A model generated the notes under the pieces. That model was not told the origin of the DNA and ran no database searches. It was given only the letters and a program-made list of their open reading frames with translations. Shown piece by piece: positions 35,993-47,300 of a stretch of DNA of 64,000 nucleotides. Origin of the DNA: Diphasiastrum complanatum (Eukaryota > Streptophyta > Lycopodiopsida > Lycopodiales > Lycopodiaceae); contig CM055096.1 in NCBI GenBank assembly GCA_029204225.1, forward strand, positions 63,953,240-64,017,239, given 5' to 3'. The position numbers were made by a program, and so were the translations under genes. The stretch's first letter is position 1. The number at the start of each line of letters is the position of its first letter.

Positions 35993-37690
35993 TTAATCTG
36001 GATCCTTGAATGCTTTGATTTGCAAATTCAAGATAGCACAAAAATTCTTGTGTGCTTTCTGATTCAATCCCTTTGTAAATATGTCAACCGCCATGTACAG
36101 GGTTCTACAAAATTTCAAACTTACCTCCCTGTTGAGTATCATGCTCCTAATGTAGTGATTACTGATATCTGATTTCGATGTGCTTACTCCTAGAATGAAA
36201 TTTCTCAACCAAATTACTTCTTTGGTAGCTTGAGAGACTGCAATGTATTCAGATTCTATGGATGACATTGCAATGGAGGTCTGCTTCCGACTATTCCAAG
36301 ATATCAGATCATTATTAAGTAGGAAGACAAATCTAGAAGTTGATTTTCTGGTTTCAACATTGTCTGCCCAATTTGCATATGTATATCCATGAAGAGTATG
36401 GATATCGGACGAATCACCATCACCATAGTAGATACATAGGTTGACAGTAGCTTGTACATACCTGATTACTCTGAAAATAGCTTTCCAATGGATCATGCCA
36501 TAATTGGTCATGTATCGACTCAAAGAACTGATGGCATATGCAAGATCTGGCCTGGTCGAGATCATTGCATACATCAGAGACCCGATAATAGATTGGTATA
36601 GATACCCCTTCATTTATGCCTACTCCTCATTGGTCTGAGAGCACTGTTCCTTTGATAATTTGAGACCTAGATCCATGGGATTATGTACAGTCTTGCAATT
36701 CATGAAATTTAATTTCATCAACAAATTATGAAAGTACCTCTGCTGGGTGATATAGAGAAGTCTTCGACTTCTATCTCTGTGGATCTGAATCCCGAGAAAA
36801 TAGGGTGCTTCTCCAAGATCTGTCATCTCGAATTCTTGGGATAGCATCCTCTTCGTATCCTTTGTCAAAGCAATATTGTTGCCGAACAACAACGTATCAT
36901 CCACATAAAGTGTGATGATGACAAAGAATTGATCAACATCTTTGAAATATACATTACAATCCACAGAGCTAGGATGGAATCCATGATCGATCAAGAATGT
37001 GTTGATTTAATAAAATCATGCTCTGGATGATTGCTTCAGACCATACAAAGCTTTATGGAGTTTGCATACCTGGTCTTCTTGACCATTGAGGATGTAGCCT
37101 TATGGTTGGATCCTGTAGATGTCCTCCTCGATCACTCCACTGAGGAATGTTGTTTGTACATCCATCTGGTGTACCTCAAGATCTGTTGCAACAACATAAG
37201 AAAGTAGCAGTCGAATAGAGGTGTGCTTGACGAATGGACTGAACATTTCGAAGTAGTCAATATTGGGAATTTGAGAAAATCTCCTGGCCATGAGTTGAGT
37301 TTTCATTCTGTCGATATACCATCTGCTTTGTATTTGATCTTAAAGTTCCATTTGCAATCAATTATCTTTTTGTTTGTTGGCAGCTTGGTGATAGTCCATG
37401 TATTGTTCCTCAACAATAAATTGTACTCCTTATCCATTGCTTCTTTTCAGAGATCTGAATCAGCCTGTGACAAAGCTTCATCAATTGTGGCTGGCTTTTG
37501 AATAGACTAGTGATCGAACTCATCAGTGTATCAGACAGGCTGAATTCGAGTTCTTGTTGATCTTTGGGTTGAAGTTTCTGGCTGTGAATTTTGACTTTGT
37601 GTTGGCTGCTTCAGCTGATTCGGCTAATTTGGCTACTCCTGAGTTGCAGCTTCTTCTTGTTCTTGTTATGAATATGACTATATTGGGTGA
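35993..37690 (-). pseudogene. Copia RT and RNase H (element D)
   Basis: On the minus strand the pol order is kept. RT N-terminus (37500-37320) has KEAMDKEYNLLLRNNTWTI. RT middle (37306-37100) has LEVHQMDVQTTFLSGVIEED. The RT palm (36994-36620) has YVDDTLLFGNN and FEMTDLGEAPYFLGIQIHRD. RNase H (36613-35993) has STRPDLAYAISSLSRYM, SWNSRKQTSIAMSSIESEYI and DIFTKGLNQKAH, and ends IKAFKDPD before the polypurine tract. Several stops and shifts separate these frames, and RNase H lacks a normal central stretch near the HIEI position. The copy is dead but recognisable throughout. Confidence 0.88.
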
Positions 37691-37699
37691 CTAAAAGAA

Positions 37700-38850
37700 G
37701 AAATAGAAACCTAGAAGAGTCAGTTATCGGAATAGAAATTTGTTTACAAATTCTTCTCAACCTCAGATGCTCTACCATGCAACCTAGCTTCTGAGCCTAA
37801 GAAGAATATATATACTAACTTCATTTTCCTTTTCAGACATACACAGATCTGACGGGTCTGAACCTGCACACAGATTCAGATTTGCATGTCTCCGGGCACA
37901 AACGTTGTAGTATAATCATCCAGCCTGTCAGAGGATGACTGTAGGGTCTCAACACTTTGTTGTTTATGAATAAGCACTTGCCAACGGAACAATTAACTCC
38001 GTTACGAAGCAAGCCATGGTGAACAACGTCAGATTTGCAATGCAGCACAGTTGCTCAGTTTTCAAGAACCTAAGGCTGTAACCGAATTTAAGGAAGCTAA
38101 TCTACTTGCAAAACTAGAACTACTCTAAATATGATTGAAAAGCATAGACAAGAAATAAGAAACCAAACTAAATAGCATTTTAGAAGTCCAAGAATCAAGA
38201 AACCAACCAGTCTTTTGATTCTTGGACATCCCAAGAACATCAAGAACTAGAATGTTAGAGGATATGCAAGATTTATGCCACATTTCTAGCCTATTTAGTT
38301 TAGTTGAATGTTGATTCCTACATTAATTCACAACAAAAAATGAAAACTAATCCACAACTAGGAAAACAAGAAAACTAATCTACTCTAAATCCACAACCAC
38401 ACACAACATGAATGGAAGGGCATTATCATAGGGGCATCACTCAAGAAAACCATCATGATCAAGGAGCTCAATGGATGCATCTAACTCATGGAGGCTCTTC
38501 TCATTTCAGCATGGAGTTGATACAATACACAAAAGGCTCCTCTTCACAAAGAGGGAGTCTCTTAAATAAGCAAGAGAGCTCCTTAGGTGGCATCCTAGTG
38601 GAATTTCCACATTTCACAAATTACAAGTGGAATAATGCTCTCCACTAGAGGTCACCATCAAAAGGTGGCTCACTCTACTTTTTTTAAGAGGGGTCTACTT
38701 GCATTTATGACATTTGCCTAGAAATACCAGTTCCTACATGGTCATTCCATCTTTCGGGATTCACCATGAGTCTTACACAGTTCTTGCTTGTCATTATTAC
38801 TAGTATTTCTTGGCTCTCATACTCGGCTCTCAGTCTTCGTTCGTCCTCGG
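37700..38850. mobile_element. Unassigned insertion within copia pol
   Basis: About 1.15 kb separates the RT N-terminus from the integrase C-terminus of element D and matches neither. On the minus strand, GCTTATTTAAGAGACTCCC (38561-38579) looks like an LTR-type TATA region, and TGTAAGACTC at 38776 is a possible LTR start. It may be a solo LTR of another family. Ends are uncertain. Confidence 0.4.
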
Positions 38851-39649
38851 TCTAAGGTGAGAGGTGCTCTTGAGTTGCTCTTTCCAAGTATCTTGGGGAT
38901 TCGTCAGAATCAGCCAACAAAATTGTAGACTGCATCTGGTCCTTGCCCTTCAAATCAATAAACCGATCTTCTATGAAAGTCACATCCCTGTTAGTAAAAA
39001 AAATTTAGGTGTCTTTATTATACAGTCTGTACATTCCATCAGAAGCACAATAACCAACAAAGAATGTCTTGAATGAATGCTCATTTAATTTCTTTCTATT
39101 GTCCTTTGGGACATGAGCATAAGTAGTGCATCTGAACACTTTCAAATGTTTGATATAGCATGTTGCCAAAATAATTTGGACAACGAAGCATGAGTTATCA
39201 TGCATTTGGCAGACTCTCAACTAAGGTCCTGTTCTTCCTTTCTACCAGTCCATTCGACTGTGGAGAATATGAAGCAGCAAACTGTTGCTCGATGTCGTTG
39301 GCTGAGCAATAATCCTTGAACTCATTTGAGATGTATTCGCCACCGTTGTCACTCCTAAGAGCTTTGATCTTCTTGCTTGTTTGCAACTCAACATTTTCTT
39401 TGTATTTCTTGAAGAATTGGAAGGCTTCAAATTTGTGCTTCAAGAAACATACAGTAGTTCTTCTAGAGTAGTCATCTATGAATGTAATAAAGAATCTAGC
39501 ACCAAGCAGTGATGGTGTTTGCATTGGGCCACATATATCAGTATGTACAATGTCTAACAAATCTTTGGAAATATGTTCTTGATTTGACTTAAATGGCCTT
39601 CTTGTCTGCTTTTCTATGATACAACTCTGACAGACATGAGGGTCAACTT
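38851..39649 (-). pseudogene. Copia integrase (element D)
   Basis: On the minus strand, GAG-pre-integrase residue VDPHVCQSCIIEKQTRRP lies at the right end. The integrase core (39560-39198) has all three catalytic positions: Asp in DIVHTDICGPM, Asp in ALRSDNGGEYIS and Glu in NGLVERKNRTL. The C-terminal part (39220-38900) has HLKVFRCTTYAHVPKDNR, FFVGYC and RDVTFIEDRFIDL. A frameshift separates core and C-terminus. Homology stops at 39650, where the 5' LTR begins, so gag and protease are deleted. Confidence 0.88.
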
Positions 39650-40515
39650 TGTCCTACTTGATTGATCACAACTTCAAAGTTGTTGGATCGATTAAGTCGA
39701 TTTCCTAGCCATGCACATATACCTTGATTACAGATTTTAGCTCTGTGGAAGCGTATTAGATGAGGTAGTCTAGAGCGATAAATTGACAGCGTTATCAATC
39801 ATACAGAACAATATAATCTACTAACAACGAATAATCATAACATGAATAAAGGTCAGCATACAGCATACATGACCTAGATTATTGGAACATTGATTGATTA
39901 GTCATATAGACAATCTGAATACAAAACAGAGTCGCGTTTTTTTTTAGTCAATACTCTGTAATAACAGAGAAAGAGAACAATGCAATTGCACTCTAGATGT
40001 CCATGGGACTTGTAGTTGGAGCTTTTTCAACAACTCGCAACAACTAATAAGTCCCTATATATATACACATGGCTAACCGATTAAAAGAATGATTAATGAG
40101 TAATTTACAAACAAGATTAAGCCACTACATGCTGTTGGCAGTGGCACTCGGACAATATCTGATCCACTTGGAGATTCTGTCCGATTGTCACAAGTTTACT
40201 GTTGAGCCACCAATTTAATGATATCGACTTTTGTGAGTTGGCACATCACATTGACTTTTGGAGAAGTCGATGTCGTGGAAGTCGATGATGTGGAAGTCGA
40301 GAACTTCGTAGCTTGCCTTGAGAAGACATCGAAGTCGGAGTCTTCGATGTCGAAGAAGTTGATGACGTGGAAGTCTAGGACTTTGTAGCTTGCCTTGAGA
40401 AGATATCAAAGTCGGAGACTTCGATGTTGAGGAAGTCGATGACATGGAAGTCGAAGACTTCCCTTCTTACAAGAGCTCCATTCAAACTTCGGGCAAGGAA
40501 ACGTTGGGCTCAAGC
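39650..40515 (-). repeat. Copia 5' LTR (element D), truncated
   Basis: A direct repeat of 35027-35822, beginning TGTCCTACTTGATTG. It lacks the last about 160 bp (the LTR start on the minus strand) and joins the pol region without a primer site or gag. Confidence 0.8.
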
Positions 40516-41010
40516 GCCAGTGCAAGAAAAATACGCTATGTTATATCCTGCAACCTCCAGAGAATTACATTCCACCGTATAAATGGCCCAGAAGCAAAAC
40601 CCAGGTTAAAATCAAAGAAGCTCTTTTCTTGGAGTGCATTGTCTTGTAGCTTGATTGTTAAACTTTTTTCGAATTGTTGACTCTCTGAATTCTTCAGTCA
40701 AGAAGGTCATAGATTTACACAATTTCTTGCATTTTTAAACATTTCATGTAAGCACAATAAACCAAATCCTGAAAAGCATGCATCCAGTTTCACCAGGCTT
40801 GTTGTGCAGGTCCGAACTCAAAACATTCCAGGAGTTCCTCTACTTCATAATAGCTTGGCAGATTCTGGCATGAAAATCCATGGAGACCAACGAGAACCTG
40901 ATCAAAGTCAGGCACCAGCGGAACAAGTCTTCGAGGGACCTACGCGAACACAGTCAATGAATCTTGCGGAACCAGGAGCCGCTTTCCAAAAGATATTTCC
41001 AAATATGTAA
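40516..41010 (+). pseudogene. Putative last two exons of a host gene
   Basis: A frame with ILQPPENYIPPYKWPRSKTQ ends at 40604, exactly at CAG|GTTAAAATC. A 205-bp AT-rich intron ends TTGTTGTGCAG at 40809. The next exon continues in phase from 40810 (VRTQNIPGVPLLHNSLAD...) to TAA at 41008. It is Gln/Pro/Glu-rich, without a domain I recognise. In-phase splice signals joining two open segments are better than expected by chance. The upstream part of the gene is replaced by the copia LTR at 40515, so at most a broken 3' end is present. Gene identity is unknown. Confidence 0.4.
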
Positions 41011-42429
41011 AGCTTCTATATCAGGATTGTTATGGCCAAATCTTACAACTAGCTTAGCTTTCTTTAGCAAACTCATAAAGCACCCACAACATCGAAATGC
41101 ATGAAACGACCAGAACGGCAAGTGATATTTATTCAACACAACGGGGAATGAACTATATGTGGTATTATGAATTTTTCTCCTCTTCACACCTTTGATACAG
41201 ACCATGGGCTGTGGGTCTGTGGCACGTGAAATGATGTATACCCCATCTCTGAGTGTTGGGACATGCACAAGCACGCACTAGAAATCCCCTCTCCCCCCTG
41301 TTTTTCCTTCTTAAGTGCTAAAAGGTGCTTTCATTAGGTTACTTTGTCTTCATGTCTATGTCCTTACTTTCTATGTTCTGTATGAGTATGCTTTTGTTTG
41401 CATATATATATGTATGTATATCTAAGATATGCATAATAAAAGTGAATCTCCTAATTGGAGCTTTGCCATCTACAAAGTTTGGGACGCATGTAGAGACATC
41501 CATGAGTGGGCTGAAAAAGGTTCCAGCTTGTGACGATGTTAAGAAACAAATTTGAAAGAAAAAAGTGCCAAGATGAGTTGAGCTTTTTAGGCGAACAAAG
41601 TTTTACAAACTCATTTTCAATCTTTTAAAGTCTTCTAAACACAATAATTTTATTGCAATATATTGAGGTTGTGCTAGTCATCCCATGGCCTTTGCCTCAT
41701 TAGCTTTTTACATCTTATATTGTATTAAAAATTCCCTACACCTTCAAGAAGTGAGAGAAACTTGGTTTGTTGTTGGTACAAACGCACGAAAGCTATGTGC
41801 ACATATGTTTTGTGCATGTGACCTGCACATGGACATGTGTTAGGACCTTGTCACTTGAAGTTGAACTACTTCTATCTCATTAATACACAATTGAAATCAT
41901 ATTGATGAGCTGTTAAGGGCCAAGTGGTTGGGTAGCTTTGTTGTCTTGAAACCTCTCAACAACTGTTAAGAGCCATTCCTTGACAAGGAAGCACAAATGG
42001 GTCTCCTACAAAAGAGCTGGAGGGGAAGAAAATCGTAAGCTAGCAATCAGGCAGAAGCAATGTGCAAGTTTTAATGTCTTATCTTGCGGCCTTCTAGAGG
42101 GTTTCAAAAGCATTGCATAGATGGGCCCTAAAAGGTAGTTGTACTAATTTTTTTCACAATGTCAAATAATGCCCTACTTTAGGTATGTATGTTCGTTGAC
42201 AAAAGCAGTTTTTATAATTTTGGACAATAAAAGGAGCATATATAAAAAGTAGAAAGGTCTATATTGATGTTGTCAATAAAGTACTGGTCCTCAAACTAGG
42301 GTTGAGCACTAGGTGGAGTCTAAGAAAATAGTGGTTGTAAGATCTTGGGCCTGATTTTTTACTAACAATATATAGGCAAAGACATCAATAAGCTCCCACA
42401 TGGCCTCATGAATAGACCAATTGTGTAGT
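41011..42429. other. AT-rich region without recognised gene
   Basis: The first part could be 3' flank of the putative gene. The rest has no supported coding sequence, and the short frames have no domain. Confidence 0.4.
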
Positions 42430-42960
42430 GAAATAGACACGATAGAAACCAAAACATTTGCTTTATTGATCTCTTTGAAAAGTACAATATTAAAACCCTA
42501 AGAGAGCACTATTAGAAATCTCCTCCCAAATTTTGCTGCATAGGAATCCATGAGGGATACATCTCCTAGTCCCACATGTAAACTCTTGCATGCTAAACCT
42601 TGAAACATTCTAAGTTGACACATGCTCATGTACTATCAATCATGAGCACTTGCCACATGGCAAGACCTTGACACATAGGGAACCATGCAAACGTTGCTAA
42701 AGTGTTAGACTACTAATTGACCAAGTATCTCATACGACAAATGACACACGTGCCTTTGACCGGCCAACTACATTTTAGGTGGTCAGGTGGGACTTGTTCT
42801 ACCCCTAGACTTAGAATCATAGCTTTGGCACTAAGCAAATTCCTTAACCCTAGCTCCACTACCAACTAACTTATGCTTGCCTTAGGTTATCACTCCTATT
42901 CAGTCCTAGCATAACCCTCATTGGTAAGGCACATAAATTACTTCCCTCTAGGACATGTTT
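42430..42960. repeat. LTR-like dispersed repeat, copy 1
   Basis: It shares scattered blocks with 48880-49330 and with the LTR at 62757-63443: AAGAGAGCA-TTG/TTAG, TGCATAGGAATCCAT, then GAGCACTTGCCAC-TGGCA-GACCTTGA and a following CAAGTGTC-type stretch. It probably represents diverged LTRs of one gypsy family. Ends are not determined. Confidence 0.55.
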
Positions 42961-43085
42961 TTTCTAAAAATGAAGTACTATAAGATGTTCACTAAGCTCT
43001 CCAGATATTTATTCTCTTTAGTTAGGCACTTAGAATATTGTTGTTTATCAACCACCCTTATAGTCTTGTATGTATCTAGATCATA

Positions 43086-43770
43086 GTTGCACTGCGTTTC
43101 GGAAATTTTTGAAAAAATTCTAGAAACGTTTTTTTTTTTTTTTAAATTGGGTTTTTTTTTTTGGGCAATATGGGTATCAGATGAAAGCTCTAATTAAGAG
43201 CATAATTACTGTGTAATTTGCCGATTGTTTCGGGTGCAGGATGGTCCAGTTCAGGTGCATTAATCCATGTTGGGTTCTGTGAAGGATAAAAATTCAAAAC
43301 TAACCTCTAGCATGTCTGTTACGATCACAGATGGTCCCAGTAAGTGTGTTTTCGCTCAGGGAGTGGAAGGCCAAGTCATGACGAGGTCTTACCGTCGGGG
43401 CTGGGGGGGCGTTGCACCTTGCCGTTGGGGGCCTCCCAAACCCCCCATCGGGGGGCTACCGCCCCCCGGACCCCCCGTTTCTCGGGGGGCTACCGCCCCC
43501 AAAACCCCTTAAGCATTTTTTGAAAACCAGAGCAAATAACAACCAAATAGCTATTGACAATAAGATTTGTTTGTGCCCCATCTACTGCACTTTTGAGAGG
43601 CAAAATGCTCGTTTGACCATTGATCCCCTAAAAAAATTTCAGCCATAAGCTATTTTTCCAAAAAAAAAAAAAACAAATTTTTTTTTTTTTGCGATTCTGG
43701 GAGGAGAAACGCGTTTCTCAGAAACGCGGTTTCCAAAACGTCTCCTCCCAGAAACGCGATTCTGTGCAAC
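43086..43770. mobile_element. MITE-like element with hAT-type ends and GC hairpins
   Basis: The left end is GTTGCACTGCGTTTC. The right end, reverse-complemented, is GTTGCACAGAATCGCGTTTC, an imperfect terminal inverted repeat of about 20 bp. The right subterminal region repeats GAAACGCG-type words, as in hAT-like ends. The centre (43395-43510) is extremely GC-rich, with GGGGGG/CCCCCC runs that can pair as hairpins and the word GGGGGCTACCGCCCCC repeated. Flanks are AT-rich, and no clear 8-bp target duplication is visible. There is no transposase, so it is non-autonomous. Confidence 0.55.
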
Positions 43771-44149
43771 AAATCTTCTCATTTACACTTTCAAGAAAAT
43801 TCATCAAATAAAGGTTTGGATACATTGAGATTCAACTATTTAGCTACAATGTTTACCTTTTATGAGCTGGGATACAATGATTCATTTTTGTAAGTATGTT
43901 AGCCATAGCCAAGATTGCATTTTGTTGCAACTGTGTATGTCGTGTGTAAGAAAGTCCGTCAAAATTCCTTGCCTTCTCCCATTCGGTACAAGTAATAGGT
44001 ATAACAATCCAGGGACACTAGTCTTTTCATCTTTATTTAGCCAACACTTCAAACATTGTGTCACATATATTAGAAATCTATTTTCAATTTAGAACACAAA
44101 AAATTACATGAAATCAACTCATTAGTCCTATCCACATTGATATTCACAA
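43771..44149. other. Region without recognised gene
   Basis: AT-rich; short frames only, no domain seen. Confidence 0.35.
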
Positions 44150-45190
44150 CACTAGGGCTGTCATGAAATAATTGCAAAGTCTTCTTGCATTTGTTCACAA
44201 GTTGGAATCAAAGTCTGGCCATTTATTTTTACCAAAGCCTTAATTCTTTGCTGCATAGATCAGGTATACGACTCATTCTCATGAGTGGTAATAGGCCCTC
44301 CCAAACAGTCCCACACTAATATCACTTGCACTCATATTGAAGGCATTGGGTCCGACATTGAGAGTGATTTGTCTAGCCACAATTTGTGTCAATTCATGAA
44401 AGCTTCGCTACTAAATGTCTATCCACTCCCCCATTTTATTGATTTGCAAGATATTTATCATAAATATTGTGATCTTGGAGCAACCCTATACAATTTTTTT
44501 GTAATAACCATTCAATACAAGGAAAGACCTCAGTTATGCATCATTGCTAGCTTAGGCCATTTAAGAATAATGATGACTTTATTAGGATCTAGTTTTGCAT
44601 CTTCAGCAGACACGATATGAACTAGATATTGACTTCACTCATCAATAGCAAATATAAATTTTTCCTTTAGAGTTGACTACATAGTTCTAAAGTGGGTGAC
44701 ATTCAAGGCCTCTCTTGCATTCTAAGTCAAGATATCATCAATAATGCTACAAACTTACCCATACATGTTTGAGCACATTGTTCATCAACATCATAAATGT
44801 TGTTGGGGCATCAGTCAACCCAAATGGCATCATAAGAAAGCTATAGTGACCAAACCAAGTTTCGAAGGTAGTCTTGTGCACATCCTTTGTGAACTATTAA
44901 TTTGCTGATATCCGCTCTTCAAGTTTGTTATATTGAATAGAGTAGCACCATGCAAAGCATCTTGCAAGCCATTATTATGTGTTATAGGATATTGATGATT
45001 AGTAGTATTCTTGTACAAGCTTGGTAATCCCCACACATGCCAAATTCCATCCTTATTTTTCATGAGTGATTGGTGAGGCAAAGGGTTGGAATATCCGAGA
45101 ATAAATTCAATCTTATGTTTCTACTACGAGGTGATATAGATGGAAAAACACCAATAAACACATCTATGAAATCTTTCTTTTTTCCTTGGT
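44150..45190 (-). pseudogene. Gypsy RT/RNase H remnant
   Basis: On the minus strand 45081-44830 it shows a decayed gypsy RT: KDGIWHVWGLPSLYKNTTNH, then GLQDALHGATLFNITNLKSG and YQQIN. These correspond to the family's DYR-LN, DEL-GA-F-DL-SGYHQI stretch. Further downstream only scraps are visible, with many stops. It is strongly decayed. Confidence 0.65.
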
Positions 45191-45244
45191 CTAGAGTAGC
45201 CACAACACTTTGCACATGTGTTGTAAAGCTACCTTTACAAGCTT

Positions 45245-45322
45245 TACTTCCGGCGCCATTGGCGCCAACATTACCCCCGGCGCCAGCAATGCCACTGCTG
45301 CTCCTAGCGCCACCGGCGCCAC
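45245..45322. repeat. GGCGCC-rich cluster
   Basis: Five or more GGCGCC or near-GGCGCC words occur in under 80 bp (GGCGCCATTGGCGCC, CCCGGCGCCAG, CACCGGCGCCAC) within AT-rich surroundings. Each is palindromic. It ends at the LTR start. Confidence 0.7.
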
Positions 45323-45759
45323 TGTGACCAGAATCCAGCCGACGCCAAGTTCCTATGGCTTAAAATCTTTGATCGGTTCTAGCGAAGTCCAGAGAGCTCG
45401 GATCGATGTGCAATCACCTCACACGATCTAGGCATGATTAAAGGAAGCTTGGGGATCAATAAATTCTAGAGAGATAAAATCCTAGAGAGAGAAAACGTGC
45501 TTTACCAGCTTTGGCAGAGCACTTGGCATGAGGGGAGGTGGCGAATCCCACCAATACTATAGGGGAGTGCGGGTTGCGACTCAGGGCGGTCTCCAACCAA
45601 GTCTCAGCCTCCCTTGCTGGAATGTTGTCCTGGCGCCCGCCTTGGCATGCCAGCGCCCCGGAGACTAGGGTCGGTCACACACTTGAAATGTAACCTTCTC
45701 AGATTTATCAATAAAGTGGGATTTTCCTCAAACTGACTCTGATTACCTTCTGGGTTTCA
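45323..45759 (+). repeat. Gypsy family 2, 5' LTR (437 bp)
   Basis: It starts TGTGACCAGAATCC and ends TTCTGGGTTTCA, and matches the reverse complement of 34665-35026. It contains CAATAAAGTGGGATT (about 45710), a likely polyadenylation/R region. Gag of the same family follows downstream on the same strand. Confidence 0.68.
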
Positions 45760-46212
45760 GTGTTCGGTAAAAGCGCCAGTTGTAAGGCCGCTTCAAACCT
45801 TCTGATCTGGCACATAGCTGAGGGTCGTATCCCGGGACGCCAGCGGTATGCCGTCGGGACCATTCGGTCCGTGGCACCAGCGGTATGCTGTCGGGACCAT
45901 TGGGACCATTTGGTCCAGGAACTGGTTGTCTCCATATCTGTCGCGGCTTGTGGTTCTGAGTGTTCCTTGCATGAACGTGAATGGGTTAAGCTCTTGGGGA
46001 ACGGGCTCTAATCTGTCGGCTGAGTTGGATGGCTTGCTTGGGTGGAAGTTACCTTTTTATGGCTGTCCAGTCTGACGTGGCGCCAGGTTGGCTTCCAACG
46101 CTCATGACGAAGCTTTTAGTTGGTTAAGTCTGATGTAAGTCAGACCACTTGCTTGGAATGGATGTTACTCATTTGTAACGAAGCTTCGATTTGGTTAAGT
46201 TTGATGTATTCC
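45760..46212 (+). other. Gypsy family 2 leader with short repeats
   Basis: Starts GTGTTCGGTAAAAGCGCCAG, the likely primer region. It holds a duplicated CCAGCGGTATGC-GTCGGGACCATT unit (45840-45910) and two TTGGTTAAGT-TGATGTA units (about 46118 and 46190), related to the longer series at 34000-34400. The gag homology begins at 46213. Confidence 0.6.
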
Positions 46213-47300
46213 TCAGCAAATGGAAGAACATTCATGCTCTTAAACATACCCCTGACCATTTGCAAGCTATTGAGGCCAGTCTTTTCCTAGGGCCCATGGC
46301 CTATAAGTGGTGGTTAAATCTCCAGGAGACTGGCTCCCCGGTCATGGAAGGCCTTTGAAGAAGCCTTCCTAAGAGAATTCCTACCGAAAAATGAGCTTGA
46401 TAGAGCCTGGGAGAAAACAGTAAGGGACAAGTCCCTAATCCAATATATCTCGCAATATCAAGAAACAATTTTAAAAATTAAAAAATATGGATGATTATCA
46501 GAAAATCAGGGGATTTGTCCGTGGCCTCAAGGATGAATATAAAGAAAGTAGAGGTTCAGAGAAACTCGCCTACTACCCTAGAGCAAGCTCTTAGATATGC
46601 TCAAATCTATGATGATTCAGTGGGTAGGAAGAGAGCGAGACAGCAGCCCCTTTCTGAACAGCCTTCTCAGAAAGACTTTCAAGTTAAAAAGAAATTTTTA
46701 AAAAGAAAGAAAGAAGATAAAATTAAAGGTGAAGCTCCTCAGAAACGCCCATCGCTCATACAGCCCTTAAAACCAGAAGATTTTGAAAAAGCCAAACAAG
46801 AACGTTTGTGCTTTGTGTGCATGGGCAAGGGACACAGTGACTCGGCAGCTTCCGAGATCAAAGTGTTTCATGAAGATCATGAACACTGTTGCCAGCTAAC
46901 CTTTGCAATGCTAGCGAGACCCTTCAGTTTTGGGCCACATGACCTAGTACGTATGCATGGGAAAGTTGGTAACCAGTCAGTTAGAGTTATGGTTGATGAT
47001 GGGGCAACCCATAATTTCATCAACTACACCCTGGTTAAAAAAGTTAAACTTCTAGGAGTACCTAGTCAGCATAGGTACATAGTTTCATTAGCTAAGGGTG
47101 AAGATAAATTTTTTTGGGAAACTATGGTAAGTAACTTAAATCTTGGTATTCAGGGGGATACCAAGATGAAATAAACTTTCAGATAATGCACCTGGATCGC
47201 ACAGATATTGTTCTCGGGAGAGACTGGCTCTACAGTTTAGGGGCCTTCCCTCCACAGAAATTATCAGGAGAACACCCTCAGCTTTCAGCATAAAAGCTGA
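46213..47300 (+). pseudogene. Gypsy family 2 gag and protease
   Basis: Gag starts with LSKWKNIHALKHTP and SWKAFEEAFLREFLPKNEL (46215-46400), in more than one frame. A frameshift near 46490 leads into the open frame 46491-47174, whose first part is out of the gag frame for a while. A basic Lys-rich region and CFVCMGKGH, the start of a zinc knuckle, follow at about 46810. The aspartic protease (46960-47230) has MVDDGATHNFINYTLVKKV; the usual Asp-Ser/Thr-Gly triad is Asp-Asp-Gly here, so it would probably be inactive. DIVLGRDWLYSLG follows near 47200. RT and later domains are absent. Confidence 0.8.

Noticed and set aside
41325-41555. Hydrophobic small frame that could be a membrane peptide
   Set aside because: No conservation or start-context evidence, and the sequence includes a TATA-rich low-complexity stretch.
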